Shown: piece by piece, positions 15,991 to 25,902 of the stretch | Numbering within the stretch: position 1 is the first letter of the stretch | How the letters are laid out: each line of letters opens with the position of its first letter | Program-made: the position numbers and the translations under genes | Source: CAZCBX01 sp964497185 | GTDB lineage: Bacteria; Bdellovibrionota_G; JALEGL01; JAGRMV01 | Assembly (NCBI GenBank): GCA_964497185.1 | Contig: CAZCBX010000011.1 | Location: 1 to 64,000 of the forward strand | Direction: 5' to 3' | DNA length: 64,000 bases | The notes under the pieces: generated by a model | Databases searched by the model: none | The model's input: only the letters and a program-made list of their open reading frames with translations | Told to the model about the DNA's origin: nothing

Positions 15991-16656
15991 TTATTCTAGA
16001 GGGATTTTCTTTTCAAGCAGCCATTTGCCTACTTTGAGCGCCACGAACAGTGCGTTGTCGCCTGTGGTGCCTGCTTTTAATTTCTTGCCTTTGTCCAGTG
16101 TGACATCGCGAATGATCACGTCTTCCCCTATTTTAAGGGTCATGCGTAAAGTGGGTAGTGGTACTTTGCCTGAACTGGTACCGGCTTTGCGCAAATCTTG
16201 GTCTTCGCGGGACAAAGAACCGGTTTGAATGCTGATGGTTTCGTCTAGGCGCCATTCTTCGTCTTGGTATAAGTCGACTTGTTGATCCAGCTGAACGGGC
16301 TGAATGCTCTCGTCGGCAGAAATCACTTCCAAAATATGATTGCCCACCAATACCTGGTCGCCCACCACCAGCTTGCCCTCTTTGACTTTTTCGCCATTGA
16401 GCAATATGCCGTTTTCGCTTTCTTGATCTTCAACGTGATACGCGCCATCTTTATGAACAATGCGTGCATGAGAGCGAGATACTTTGGCATCATCAAGCAC
16501 CACATGGTTTTCCGGCATGCGGCCAATGTAAGTTACATTGGGATCCAATCGAATAATTTTCATGATTTCTTTGTTGAGAAGCACGCGCACCCCAAAAGGG
16601 GCATCGTTGACTTCTTGTTGAATCATGGACCAAATGCTTTGTTCGTCGTTGGGCAA
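15991..16656 (-). CDS. FHA domain protein
   Basis: 221 residues if translation starts at the TTG at 16656. That start has AGGAG six bases upstream and leaves a 74-base divergent promoter gap; the longer frame to 16854 would run into the divergent TPR gene. A forkhead-associated domain, which binds phosphothreonine, spans about residues 32-110 with the signature YIGRMPENHVVL, KVSRSHARI and ESENGILLNG. The remaining 100 residues are unassigned and contain a basic KGKKLKAGTTGDNALFV segment. No Ser/Thr kinase is next to it. It is co-transcribed with nadC (4-base gap). Confidence 0.75.
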   Translation of the reverse strand: MPNDEQSIWSMIQQEVNDAPFGVRVLLNKEIMKIIRLDPNVTYIGRMPENHVVLDDAKVSRSHARIVHKDGAYHVEDQESENGILLNGEKVKEGKLVVGDQVLVGNHILEVISADESIQPVQLDQQVDLYQDEEWRLDETISIQTGSLSREDQDLRKAGTSSGKVPLPTLRMTLKIGEDVIIRDVTLDKGKKLKAGTTGDNALFVALKVGKWLLEKKIPLE

Positions 16657-16730
16657 AACAATCTCCTCTCTTTTCACTGGCTCTATGAAAAGTTTCACTC
16701 TATGATTATCATAATTGGGAGCAAACAACC

Positions 16731-17234
16731 ATGGTAACGAATTTTTTTCAAAAAGCAGTTTTGCGGCGTCGGTACAACCGATGGCTGCGTCAACACCAAT
16801 ATTCAGACGTTTTGGCCCATATCGACCAAACCATTGCACGTTTTCCAAAAGCATCGGAATTTCGTATTTTTAAATTATGGGCGTTGACTGAAACCAAAGC
16901 CTTTGAACAAGCCTTGTTGGATGCCCAAACAGCGCTGGAAGTACACCCAAACCACCCCGTTTTGCTCAATTTATTGGGTGAAACCCAGCACGCGCTTGGT
17001 CAAACCGATCAGGCCATGGCCACCTTGCTCAAAGTGTTAACCATCACACCCGACAACATTCATACAGCCTATTTGTTGGGGCAAATTTATGTGGCCAAAG
17101 GTCAGATGGATCAAGCCTGTCGCTATTTTGAAGGCATTTTAAAATATGATCCAAAATTGCTCAATGTCCGTCTGTTGGCCATGGCCGAACGGATGATTTA
17201 CGATGTGCAACAAAGGACGTCTACCTCATCATGA
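16731..17234 (+). CDS. TPR repeat protein
   Basis: 167 residues made of tetratricopeptide-type helix pairs: the repeats around FEQALLDAQTALEVHPNHP, TDQAMATLLKVLTITPDN and MDQACRYFEGILKYDPK have the 34-residue TPR period with the Pro near each end. There is no signal peptide, so it is likely cytosolic. GGGAG lies 8 bases before the ATG. It overlaps the next gene by four bases (ATGA), so it is co-translated with the GAF-GGDEF protein and may act as its scaffold. Confidence 0.75.
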   Translation: MVTNFFQKAVLRRRYNRWLRQHQYSDVLAHIDQTIARFPKASEFRIFKLWALTETKAFEQALLDAQTALEVHPNHPVLLNLLGETQHALGQTDQAMATLLKVLTITPDNIHTAYLLGQIYVAKGQMDQACRYFEGILKYDPKLLNVRLLAMAERMIYDVQQRTSTSS

Positions 17235-18358
17235 GCACCCAGCTGCCTCTGCATATGCTACCGGCGGACCAGCTCAACCCTTATCTGGATCGTCACCGCA
17301 AAAGCCAGCAAACGCAAACGGCCGAAGTGTTTTTACAAACCATGGAAAAAGTGGTTACCGAACTGCAGGAGTTTGTTCCTTGCAAAGGCATCTATTTATT
17401 GATGGATGATCCCGTACAAAGTTATGCCAATGTAAAACCCCGAAATCTTACCTACATGGCGGCCATGGGCCATCGAAGCGATCTTTTGGTGGGGCAAAAA
17501 ACCATTAGCAACCAGGGCATCATTGCCAAAACCTACAATGTTCAAACCATGCAAATGGTTCGAACCGATGACTCTATTTCACAAGGCGTATTGGACAAAG
17601 TTCACCTACCCGACCCCATCGACAATGCAGTTTGCGCACCTTTAACGGTGGGTTCATCGACCATGGGCGTATTTTGCATGGTGAACAAAAATGATCCAAC
17701 CGGCTTTACCATGCGGGATATTCGCATGCTTTTGATTCTAAGCAGTTACCTGACCATGTCTTTGCAAAATGCCATCGATACCAAAAAAATTCAGGAGCAA
17801 ACCAAACGCGATGATTTAACCGGGTTGTACAACGATCGGTATTTTCATCAACGTCTGGCCTATGAAATTGAGCAAGCCAAAGAAAAAAACCACCCGCTTT
17901 CGCTGATGTTTTTGGACTTGGACCATTTTAAAAGCATCAACGATCAGCACGGTCACCTGGTGGGCAGTCAGACACTCAAAGAAGTGGGCTTTGTCATCCG
18001 CGAATCGGTGCAAACCGAAGGCGCGATCTTAGCAAGGTATGGAGGCGATGAATATGTAGCCATTCTTCCCCATGTACCTTTAAGTCAAGCTTACGACATT
18101 GCCGATGGCTTGCGCCAAAATATTTGCGACAAAATGTTTATGGTCAGCGACCCCTCACAAAATGGCGCTTTGGTAAGCTTTAAGGGCGTGCTTTCAGCCA
18201 GCATTGGCGTGGCCTCTTTGCATGACCATGTGCCACCGGCCGAAGATGTGTTGCACCAAAAAAATCTCTTTTTACAACTCACTGACAAAGCCATGTATGA
18301 CGCCAAAGCCAAAGGCAAAAATCAGGTGTCGGTGGCGCAAAGCATGATTGATGTCTAA
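17231..18358 (+). CDS. GAF-GGDEF diguanylate cyclase
   Basis: 375 residues. An N-terminal GAF-like sensor (about 30-185, with APLTVGSSTMGVFCMVNK) is joined by a helix containing the DDLTGLYNDRYF start motif to a GGDEF domain with active site RYGGDEY. It should make cyclic di-GMP from GTP. The usual inhibitory RxxD site before the active site is missing (TEGA in its place), so feedback inhibition is probably lost. It is soluble. It overlaps the TPR gene by 4 bases and arfB by 8. Confidence 0.9.
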   Translation: MSTQLPLHMLPADQLNPYLDRHRKSQQTQTAEVFLQTMEKVVTELQEFVPCKGIYLLMDDPVQSYANVKPRNLTYMAAMGHRSDLLVGQKTISNQGIIAKTYNVQTMQMVRTDDSISQGVLDKVHLPDPIDNAVCAPLTVGSSTMGVFCMVNKNDPTGFTMRDIRMLLILSSYLTMSLQNAIDTKKIQEQTKRDDLTGLYNDRYFHQRLAYEIEQAKEKNHPLSLMFLDLDHFKSINDQHGHLVGSQTLKEVGFVIRESVQTEGAILARYGGDEYVAILPHVPLSQAYDIADGLRQNICDKMFMVSDPSQNGALVSFKGVLSASIGVASLHDHVPPAEDVLHQKNLFLQLTDKAMYDAKAKGKNQVSVAQSMIDV

Positions 18359-18782
18359 CAGCATCCGCCTCAACAAAGGACGCCAAATAGATCTGCGCCG
18401 ATGCGATGTTCGGTATGTGCAAAGTTCGGGCCCTGGCGGTCAGCACGTCAACAAAGTGGCCACAAAAGTTCAACTGTCTTTGCCCACAGCAGAACTTGAA
18501 AGCATGTTATCCGATCAGGAAATGGCGCGCCTGCTTGAAAAATTGGGCAACAGCATTTCGCAAAGTGGTCACATCATGGTTAGCTGTTCGGACACCCGGT
18601 CACAAAAGCGAAATTTGGACATCGCGTGCAAACGCATGGGACAATTGATTCGTAATGCCCTTATTGTCCCCAAACGCAGAAAAGCCACCCGCCCAACGCG
18701 TGCAAGCATAAAAAGACGACTGAAACAAAAAAAGCAACATTCTGAAAAAAAACAGGCACGCCGTCAAAAATGGGAGCCTTGA
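18351..18782 (+). CDS. arfB: Alternative ribosome-rescue factor ArfB (peptidyl-tRNA hydrolase)
   Basis: 143 residues with the release-factor GGQ loop (SSGPGGQHVNKVATKVQL) that hydrolyses peptidyl-tRNA, and a long Lys/Arg-rich tail (RRLKQKKQ...KKQARR) that inserts in the mRNA channel of stalled ribosomes. It lacks the codon-recognition domain of RF1/RF2, as expected for ArfB/YaeJ. The ATG at 18351 is chosen over a TTG one codon earlier. It begins inside the end of the GGDEF gene, so it is translated by coupling. Confidence 0.9.
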   Translation: MSNSIRLNKGRQIDLRRCDVRYVQSSGPGGQHVNKVATKVQLSLPTAELESMLSDQEMARLLEKLGNSISQSGHIMVSCSDTRSQKRNLDIACKRMGQLIRNALIVPKRRKATRPTRASIKRRLKQKKQHSEKKQARRQKWEP

Positions 18783-18789
18783 GCCCCTC

Positions 18790-19506
18790 TTAACCTTGGT
18801 TTTTTTGAATGCGAAGATCAAACAAAAGCAGCTGGGCATCGGTGACCGTTTGTATCTCCAACCGATCATGTGCCTGAATTTCTAGACCATCGCCCTCTTG
18901 TAGCGTTTGGCCAAGCGTCACCACTTGCCCACAGGCCACTTGCATAAAGTAACCTCGGTTGGGGTCCAAGGTATGGGTAAAAGCATGGTCGGCTTTGGGC
19001 ATTGCCAACAGCATGCGTGCGTCTTGTGCAAGGGAAATAACCTGATCGGAAGCTTGCCTGTCACCCACAACCGCAAAGCCTTGTTGAAAGCGGCCAGGAT
19101 CCAAAGTGATTTGCTCATACGAAGGCGCCAACCCTACTTCGTCGGGTACCACCCAAATTTGATAAAAATGAACGGGCTTGGAAGTGGAGGCATTGTATTC
19201 TGAGTGGGTTACGCCCGAGCCTGCACTCATTTTTTGAATTTCTCCAGGCCGAATAATCGAGCCGGTGCCCAAACTGTCTTTGTGTTCCAGCGCACCTTCC
19301 AATACATACGAGATGATTTCCATGTTTTGATGGGCGTGTGTGCCAAAGCCAGCGCCAGGAATCACGCGATCGTCATTGATCACCCGCAAGCTATGAAAAC
19401 CCATGCGTGTGGGGTCCATAAAAGAGCCAAACGAAAAAGTATGTTTGCTATCCAGCCATCCCAACTCGGTGCGCCCACGGGCACTGCGGTCATGTACTTT
19501 GATCAT
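18790..19506 (-). CDS. Pirin family protein
   Basis: 238-residue bicupin of the YhhW type. The metal site residues are in GFGTHAHQNMEIISYVLEGA (two His and one Glu) and the following HKDS, with the conserved KMSAGSGVTHSEYN after them. Members bind iron and some have quercetinase activity, but the in vivo role is unknown. GGGAG precedes the ATG. It converges with arfB with 7 bases between stops. Confidence 0.9.
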   Translation of the reverse strand: MIKVHDRSARGRTELGWLDSKHTFSFGSFMDPTRMGFHSLRVINDDRVIPGAGFGTHAHQNMEIISYVLEGALEHKDSLGTGSIIRPGEIQKMSAGSGVTHSEYNASTSKPVHFYQIWVVPDEVGLAPSYEQITLDPGRFQQGFAVVGDRQASDQVISLAQDARMLLAMPKADHAFTHTLDPNRGYFMQVACGQVVTLGQTLQEGDGLEIQAHDRLEIQTVTDAQLLLFDLRIQKNQG

Positions 19507-19627
19507 TGTTTTCTCCCATTCTTTTTGAGATTTATATTATCATGATTTCGCAAAGGGCTTTATTTTTTCAAATTTGTCTTCAATGCGCTGCTTGATGCAC
19601 TTGTCAAAGGCATGTATAAGCAATGGC

Positions 19628-20557
19628 ATGTCCGAAGTGTCCACACCGAAAAAATCAAGATATCAGCCCAAGCCAGACTGGATTAAGGTTAAATTACCTG
19701 GTGGCGATGAGTTTAAGCGCATCTCGAACATGCTGCGTGAGCGCAATTTGTTTACCGTATGCGAAGAAGCGCGCTGCCCCAATATTGCTGAATGCTGGAG
19801 CGGCGGGACGGCCACGCTGATGCTAATGGGTGAAAAATGCACAAGGGGCTGCCGGTTTTGCAATGTGAAAAGCGGCAAACCGGATCAAGACCTCGACCCC
19901 ATGGAACCTGCCAAGGCCGCGGAGACCGTCAAGCTCATGAATCTTGAATACGTGGTGCTCACCTCCGTAGATCGTGATGACATTGAAGATCAAGGCGCAT
20001 CGCACTTTGCCAAAACCATCACCACCATTCATCGACAGACCCCGGGTGTATTGGTGGAAACGCTGATTCCGGATTTTCAGGGGGAAGTCCACCTGCTTAA
20101 AGTGATTTCGGATTCCAAACCCGATGTGCTGGCCCATAATTTGGAAACCGTTCGTCGGTTAACCCCCACCGTGCGAGATCGCCGTGCCACTTACGATCAG
20201 TCTCTTTTTGTGCTTAAAAGCATGAAAAATTTTCGTCCCGATCAGTATACAAAAACATCCATTATGTTGGGCTTGGGTGAAAAAGAAGATGAACTCAAGC
20301 AAGCATTTGAAGATTTGCGCCAAGCCGACGTGGATTTTTTAACGCTGGGGCAATATTTGCAGCCGAGTAAAAAACATTTAACGGTTCAAGAATTTGTCAC
20401 GCCCGAGCGTTTTCAAGAGCTGGAAACCCTGGCGCTGTCTTTTGGTTTTTCCTACGTGGCATCCGGGCCATTGGTGCGAAGCTCTTATCGTGCAGGAGAG
20501 TTTTTTATCAAGAATATGATTCAAAACCAACGGGGCCAAGCCCTGCCCATGGTATAG
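19628..20557 (+). CDS. lipA: Lipoyl synthase
   Basis: 309 residues from the ATG at 19628. It inserts two sulfurs into octanoyl-lysine on E2 lipoyl domains. The auxiliary cluster ligands are in CEEARCPNIAEC and the radical-SAM ligands in CTRGCRFC; the RSSYRAGEF tail carries the conserved Ser. It lies immediately upstream, on the same strand, of the 2-oxoacid dehydrogenase operon whose E2 has two lipoyl lysines, so cofactor maker and user are neighbours. The 90-base gap with its own ribosome site suggests linked but separable expression. lipB is not in the window. Confidence 0.95.
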   Translation: MSEVSTPKKSRYQPKPDWIKVKLPGGDEFKRISNMLRERNLFTVCEEARCPNIAECWSGGTATLMLMGEKCTRGCRFCNVKSGKPDQDLDPMEPAKAAETVKLMNLEYVVLTSVDRDDIEDQGASHFAKTITTIHRQTPGVLVETLIPDFQGEVHLLKVISDSKPDVLAHNLETVRRLTPTVRDRRATYDQSLFVLKSMKNFRPDQYTKTSIMLGLGEKEDELKQAFEDLRQADVDFLTLGQYLQPSKKHLTVQEFVTPERFQELETLALSFGFSYVASGPLVRSSYRAGEFFIKNMIQNQRGQALPMV

Positions 20558-20647
20558 CTGCGCGAAGCGCTTGAAGAATCTTGCAGGTCTATGGTGTTTT
20601 GATACAGTGCCTTGCGACTATTTTTAATCAGTGAAGGAGAAGCCCCC

Positions 20648-22345
20648 ATGGCGTTTGAATTTAATTTACCCGATATCGGTGAAGGCGTGAGCGAAGGCGA
20701 AGTTGTTCAATGGCTCGTCTCTGAAGGAGACACAGTTGAAGAAGATCAACCCATTGTTGAAGTAATGACCGATAAAGCCACCGTTGAAGTGGCCTCTCCC
20801 AAATCTGGCACCATTGAAAAATTGTTGGCCAGCGATGGCGACATGGTGCAAGTGGGCAAAGGCCTGGCCATGATTGCCGAAAAAGGATCTTCCGATTCGT
20901 CCTCCACCTCCGATTCAAAAGCTTCCGATTCAGAAGCGTCCGATCAAAAGCAAGCATCATCGTCTCCATCATCCGACGCGTCTGCTTCAAAATCCGAAAC
21001 CAAAAAAGAAAGCAAAACATCTTCATCCTCAGCATTTGAATTTAACTTGCCCGACATTGGCGAGGGCGTCAGTGAAGGTGAAGTGGTTCAATGGTTGGTT
21101 TCCGAAGGAGACACCATTGAAGAGGATCAACCGGTTGTGGAGATCATGACCGACAAAGCCACGGTTGAAGTGGCTTCGCCCAAATCAGGCACGGTTAAAA
21201 AAAGATTGGCCAGCGATGGCGATATGGTTCAGGTAGGCAAACCCCTGATGACCATTGCCGTAGAAGGTGCGGATGACCAAGCATCTGCATCCGATCAGGA
21301 TTCTTCATCCTCGCAGTCCAAAGATTCACCTTCTGCTAAGCAAGAAGCCCAACCCAAGGGACAAACACCTTCTTCCAATGCATCCACCAAAGATGTCCCT
21401 ACGGCTGGCAGCTCAGTGTTGGCGGCGCCTGCCACACGCAAATATGCCAGAGAACAAGGCATTGACATCAACCAAGTGCAAGGCACAGGCAAAGTGGGCC
21501 GTGTTACGCTGGACGACGTCAAAGCATTTGCGAGCCAGAAATCCTCGGACGCTACTCCATCGAAACCATCGACTTCCAAAACAGCGTCTTCGAGTTCAGC
21601 CCCTGCGGTGAAAGACATTCCTGCATCCAAAGTATCGGGTGAGCAAAACGAAACGCGCATTCCGGTTCGGGGCATTCGCAAAAAAATCGTGGAAAACATG
21701 CGCAAATCTTTGGATCATGCAGCGCATTTTTCCCACATGGATGAACTGGATGCCACCAATTTGGTGGCCGCTCGCAATGCGCTAAAACCCCGCGCAGCTG
21801 AGTATGGTGTTAAGCTTAATTACTTACCTTTCATCGTCAAAGCCTTGGTGGAAGCGCTCAAGCTTCACCCTCGACTCAATGCGGTTTACGATGAAGAAGC
21901 CAATGAAATTGTGGAAAAAGGTTATTACAACATTGGCATTGCCGTGGCGACCAAAGATGAAGATTTGGTGGTGCCCGTCATTCACCATGCCGATCAAAAA
22001 GGTCTGTTGCAAATTGGCAAAGAAATCAAAGAATTGGCCGACAAAGCCCAGTCCAATAAATTGGCACCGGGTGATTTTGCCAATGGCACCTTTACTGTGA
22101 CCAGTTTGGGTACAGTGGCCGGCACCTATGCCACCCCCATCATCAATTATCCGGAAGTGGGCATTTTGGGCTTTTATGCCATCAAAGAGCGGCCCGTGGT
22201 TCGGGATGGACAAATTGTTGTGCGATCCATGGCCAACCTTTCTTTTTCCATCGATCACCGCATCGTGGACGGTTATTTGGGCGCTAAATTTACCAAAACA
22301 TTCATTGAGTTTCTTGAAAACCCAGAAATGATGCTGATGTTTTAA
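20648..22345 (+). CDS. Dihydrolipoamide acyltransferase (E2), two lipoyl domains
   Basis: 565 residues. Two almost identical lipoyl domains (about 1-78 and 129-206) each carry the lipoylated Lys in MTDKATVEV (Lys43, Lys170). They are separated by Ser/Asp/Lys-rich flexible linkers. An E1/E3-binding domain follows (about 257-293, [15 protein letters not shown]), then the catalytic core ending in SIDHRIVDG, with His537 and Asp541. It passes acyl groups from E1 to CoA. GAAGGAGA precedes the ATG at 20648. E2 is first in the order E2-E3-E1alpha-E1beta. Substrate (pyruvate or branched-chain oxoacid) is not decided by sequence alone. Confidence 0.93.
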   Translation: MAFEFNLPDIGEGVSEGEVVQWLVSEGDTVEEDQPIVEVMTDKATVEVASPKSGTIEKLLASDGDMVQVGKGLAMIAEKGSSDSSSTSDSKASDSEASDQKQASSSPSSDASASKSETKKESKTSSSSAFEFNLPDIGEGVSEGEVVQWLVSEGDTIEEDQPVVEIMTDKATVEVASPKSGTVKKRLASDGDMVQVGKPLMTIAVEGADDQASASDQDSSSSQSKDSPSAKQEAQPKGQTPSSNASTKDVPTAGSSVLAAPATRKYAREQGIDINQVQGTGKVGRVTLDDVKAFASQKSSDATPSKPSTSKTASSSSAPAVKDIPASKVSGEQNETRIPVRGIRKKIVENMRKSLDHAAHFSHMDELDATNLVAARNALKPRAAEYGVKLNYLPFIVKALVEALKLHPRLNAVYDEEANEIVEKGYYNIGIAVATKDEDLVVPVIHHADQKGLLQIGKEIKELADKAQSNKLAPGDFANGTFTVTSLGTVAGTYATPIINYPEVGILGFYAIKERPVVRDGQIVVRSMANLSFSIDHRIVDGYLGAKFTKTFIEFLENPEMMLMF

Positions 22346-22392
22346 AAAAGTCCAGCTGCCTTGGCTTGCCAAGGCCTGGCGCTAGGAGCAAA

Positions 22393-23823
22393 ATGGCAAA
22401 ATCAAATGAAGTAACAAAAGAAGTGGTGGTCATCGGCGCGGGCCCAGGTGGCTATGTTTGCGCCATTCGCCTTGCACAGCTTGGAAAAAAAGTTTTATTG
22501 GTCGACAAGGGCACCATTGGCGGTGTTTGTTTAAACTGGGGCTGCATTCCCTCCAAAGCGCTGATTCATGCGGGCAAACTGTACGAAGAAATGCAACATG
22601 CTTCCGAAATGGGCATCACGGTTGAAAACGTGCAGTTAGACCTAACCCAAACCCAAAAGTGGAAACAATCGGTGATTGATAAGCTGACCGGCGGCATTGA
22701 GCAAATTGTCAAAGCCAACGGCGGTGAAATTCTGCTGGGTAAAGCTGTTTTTGACGGCCCTAAATCCATCGTGGTCACTGGTGACGATGGCGCACAAACC
22801 AAAGTCAACTTTGAGCAAGCCGTGATTGCCTGTGGGTCAAGCCCCATTCAAATTCCTGGTTTTGAAATTGATGAAAAAAATGTGGTTACGTCCCAAACCG
22901 CTCTGAGCTGGAAAAAAGCCCCCAAACGTTTGGCGGTGATTGGTGGCGGCGTCATTGGCATGGAAATTGGCATGATGTACCAAAAGTTTGGTTCGGAAGT
23001 CACCGTGGTCGAATTGGCGGATCAACTGTTACCAGGGACCGACAGCGATATTGCCAAAACCCTGCTTCGCATTTGCAAAAAAAGAAACATTCAAATCCAT
23101 TTAAAAACCAAAGCATTGGGCTATCAAAAAACCGACCAAGGATTGTCGCTTGAAATTGAAACATCCAAAGGCAAAGAATCGATTGCATGTGACACCATTT
23201 TATTGTCCGTGGGTCGCGCACCCAATGCCAAAGGCCTGGGCTTGGATCAAGCAGGGGTAAAAACCGAACGCGGACGGGTGCTGGTCAACCAAACCATGCA
23301 AACCAATATCCCTTATATTTATGCCATCGGGGATGTGGCAGGTGGCGCGCTGCTGGCGCACAAAGCGTCGAAAGAAGGGCTTGTTGCCGCTGAACACATC
23401 GCCGGCTTGGCATCGGCTTACGATGTAAAGGCCATGCCCGGGGCCATCTTTACCGATCCCGAGATTGGCGCAGTGGGCATGACCGAAGCCCAAGCCAAAG
23501 AAAAAGGCATTGATGTGATTGTGGGCAACTTTCCATTTGCCGCCTCTGGTAAAGCCTTGTCCATGGGCAGCACCGATGGTTTTGTGAAATTGGTGGGGCG
23601 AAAAAGCGATCACGTCTTATTGGGCGCACACATCATTGGTCCCCATGCTTCTGATTTAATCAGTGAAGCCACATTGGCCATTGAAATGGGCGCCACCATT
23701 GATGATTTGGCACTCACTGTTCATGCCCACCCCACCACCGCAGAAACGCTGATGGAAGCCTCTGAGGTTGCGTTGGGTCACCCCATTCACGTTGTTCAAA
23801 AAAAATCGTCGAAACGAGGTTGA
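22393..23823 (+). CDS. lpdA: Dihydrolipoamide dehydrogenase (E3)
   Basis: 476-residue FAD enzyme that reoxidises the E2 lipoyl groups with NAD. FAD motif GAGPGG at about 15-20, redox disulfide Cys46/Cys51 in GGVCLNWGCIPSK, the second nucleotide motif GGGVIGMEIG, GDVAGG for FAD, and the C-terminal HAHPT with the catalytic His-Glu pair. TAGGAG lies before the ATG at 22393; the longer frame is rejected. It sits 47 bases after E2 and one gene before the E1 subunits. Confidence 0.95.
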   Translation: MAKSNEVTKEVVVIGAGPGGYVCAIRLAQLGKKVLLVDKGTIGGVCLNWGCIPSKALIHAGKLYEEMQHASEMGITVENVQLDLTQTQKWKQSVIDKLTGGIEQIVKANGGEILLGKAVFDGPKSIVVTGDDGAQTKVNFEQAVIACGSSPIQIPGFEIDEKNVVTSQTALSWKKAPKRLAVIGGGVIGMEIGMMYQKFGSEVTVVELADQLLPGTDSDIAKTLLRICKKRNIQIHLKTKALGYQKTDQGLSLEIETSKGKESIACDTILLSVGRAPNAKGLGLDQAGVKTERGRVLVNQTMQTNIPYIYAIGDVAGGALLAHKASKEGLVAAEHIAGLASAYDVKAMPGAIFTDPEIGAVGMTEAQAKEKGIDVIVGNFPFAASGKALSMGSTDGFVKLVGRKSDHVLLGAHIIGPHASDLISEATLAIEMGATIDDLALTVHAHPTTAETLMEASEVALGHPIHVVQKKSSKRG

Positions 23824-23827
23824 GTCC

Positions 23828-24850
23828 ATGGTCAAACCACTAAAACAACCCAAACATTTAACAAGGCTTGAGTTTGCACAGAGCAAAGGCTTTGAGCCCA
23901 TGAAAACCTACCATGTGATGGCCCAAGCCCGTGCATTGGAAGAACGCCTGATTAAAATGAGTAAATCAGACGATGGTTATTTTTGGATTGGTGGACCAGG
24001 CGAAGAAGCCTTCAACGTGCCATTGGGTCAGCTCATCCATAAGGGGGAAGGCTTGGCTTTTGATTATGGCCACTTTCACTATCGTCAATCGGCCACATTG
24101 TTGGCCATGGGCATGAAAACCATCGATGTGCTTCGCCAAATGGGCAGCCGAGCAACCGACCCTTTTTCGGGTGGACGCAACTTTGTCAACCATCCCGTCG
24201 TTCCTGAATGGAATGTGATGCCCGTTACCTCCCCCATTGAAACGCAATACCCCATTGCCACCGGTACAGCGCTCGCACAAAAACGTTTTGGAGGCAAAGG
24301 CATCACCATTGTTACCGGAGGTGACGCAGGAACAGCGGAGGGTGATTTTGCATCTTGTTTAAATTTTGCTTCTCGGCCTGGCGTGGAACTGCCCATGCTG
24401 ATTGTGGTCACCAACAATCGATACGGTATATCCACCCCGTACGAAGAAGTGCATGGGGATCAAACCATCGCCAAACGCGCAGGCAGCTTTGGCATTGAAT
24501 GGGGCACGGTCAATGGCAATGATCCGATTGAATCGTATCTCAAATTGTTTGAAGTCATGGAACACATTCGTTTTGCGCGCAGACCCTATTGCTTGGAGGC
24601 CAGTGTTTCTCGATTGCACGGCCATTCCTCATCCTCGGGCGGTGGCCGCGTGGAGGGCGAACTAGACTGCCTGGAAGTATTCGGAGAATGTTTGCAGGAA
24701 GAACTTATGATTGATGCCGATGAGCTCAAGCAAATTAAAAAACAATACGAAGATGAAATTTTAAAAGAGTTGAAGCAAGTCAGGCAAGAACCCTATCCAG
24801 AAGCCCACACCATGTACGATCATGTGTTTGCAGAAAGACAGGAGGCATAA
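23828..24850 (+). CDS. 2-oxoacid dehydrogenase E1 component, alpha subunit
   Basis: 340 residues. The thiamine diphosphate-binding stretch is GGDAGTAEGDFASCLNFASR to VTNNRYGIS. The N-terminal YFWIGGPGEEAFNVPLG and the later SRLHGHSSSSGG phosphorylation-loop-like segment match the E1-alpha type common in deltaproteobacterial lineages, which is closer to branched-chain E1 than to classical pyruvate E1. The start at 23828 has GAGG upstream. The TAA overlaps the E1-beta ATG (TAATG). Product could be acetyl-CoA or branched acyl-CoA; a leucine-degradation operon elsewhere in the window makes the latter possible. Confidence 0.88.
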   Translation: MVKPLKQPKHLTRLEFAQSKGFEPMKTYHVMAQARALEERLIKMSKSDDGYFWIGGPGEEAFNVPLGQLIHKGEGLAFDYGHFHYRQSATLLAMGMKTIDVLRQMGSRATDPFSGGRNFVNHPVVPEWNVMPVTSPIETQYPIATGTALAQKRFGGKGITIVTGGDAGTAEGDFASCLNFASRPGVELPMLIVVTNNRYGISTPYEEVHGDQTIAKRAGSFGIEWGTVNGNDPIESYLKLFEVMEHIRFARRPYCLEASVSRLHGHSSSSGGGRVEGELDCLEVFGECLQEELMIDADELKQIKKQYEDEILKELKQVRQEPYPEAHTMYDHVFAERQEA

Positions 24851-25902
24851 TGGCCACCATCGCACAAGCCATTCGCATGGCCCTTCATAAGGGCGAAACA
24901 CAATTGGGTGTTCAAGAAATTTTTGGTCAAGATGTGGGTCCACCACTGGGCGGTGTGTTTACTTGCACCCAAGGCTTAACCAAAGCATGGAACGCACCGC
25001 TGGATGAACGTGGTATCATTGGCATGGCCACAGGTTTGGCCATGGCGGGCAGCAAACCCGTGGCCGAAATTCAATTTTGTGATTACATTTTTAACACCAT
25101 CGATTTGTTAAAAATTGCAGGCAATACGCTCTGGTGCACCAACGGACAAATGCCCATGCCCATGGTGGTGATGACACCGGTGGGCTCCGGCATTCACGGC
25201 TCGATTTATCATTCACATTCTTTTGAATCGATTGCCACGCACATCCCGGGATGGAAAGTGGTGCTGCCCTGCACGCCGTTGGACGTCTATGGCATGCTCA
25301 TTAGCGCCATCCAAGATCCCAATCCGGTGATGTTTTTGTATCCCAAAGCTTTAATCCGCGTACAGGGGGACGAACTTATACCGGGTGAACCAGAAGATGC
25401 CAAAGAACTCTCGAAACGCATCGATGCACCGGTGGGTGACCGTACCAGTTGGAAACCAGACTGGCCTCAATTGGAAGATTTTTCCATTGAACTGGGCAAA
25501 GCCAAAACGGTTGTAGAAGGCGATCAGCTTACGGTGATCAGTTATGGCCGCACACTGCCTTTGTGCAAAGAAGCTGCACAAAACCTTTCTTCCGAAGGCA
25601 AAAGTGTGGAAGTGATTGACTTGCGAACCCTATACCCATTGGACATCGAGACCATTGAAGCCTCAGTGAAAAAAACAGGCCGCGTATTGGTGGTCAATGA
25701 AGACACCGAAGTAACCAACTTCGGCGAACACGTTCTGCGCAAAATGATCGATCGATGCTTCTATCATCTGCAAGCCAAACCCAAGCTGTTGGCCGGTGCC
25801 GATACACCGGGCATTGGTCTGGCCTGGACACTGGAACAAGTACAAGTACCGCAAAAAGATGCCATTGAAAAAGCCATGCTGGATGTGCTGAGCGACCAGT
25901 GA
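24850..25902 (+). CDS. 2-oxoacid dehydrogenase E1 component, beta subunit
   Basis: 350 residues with the transketolase pyrimidine-binding and C-terminal domains: the N-terminal region ending GVFTCTQGLTKAW, then DERGIIGMATGLAMAG (with the Glu activating thiamine in this stretch), AEIQFCDYIF, and a C-terminal domain with VEVIDLRTLYPLD and VNEDTEVTNFG. It forms the alpha2beta2 E1 with the upstream gene, with which it shares one base. Its TGA overlaps the GTG start of the next, unknown gene. Confidence 0.92.
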   Translation: MATIAQAIRMALHKGETQLGVQEIFGQDVGPPLGGVFTCTQGLTKAWNAPLDERGIIGMATGLAMAGSKPVAEIQFCDYIFNTIDLLKIAGNTLWCTNGQMPMPMVVMTPVGSGIHGSIYHSHSFESIATHIPGWKVVLPCTPLDVYGMLISAIQDPNPVMFLYPKALIRVQGDELIPGEPEDAKELSKRIDAPVGDRTSWKPDWPQLEDFSIELGKAKTVVEGDQLTVISYGRTLPLCKEAAQNLSSEGKSVEVIDLRTLYPLDIETIEASVKKTGRVLVVNEDTEVTNFGEHVLRKMIDRCFYHLQAKPKLLAGADTPGIGLAWTLEQVQVPQKDAIEKAMLDVLSDQ

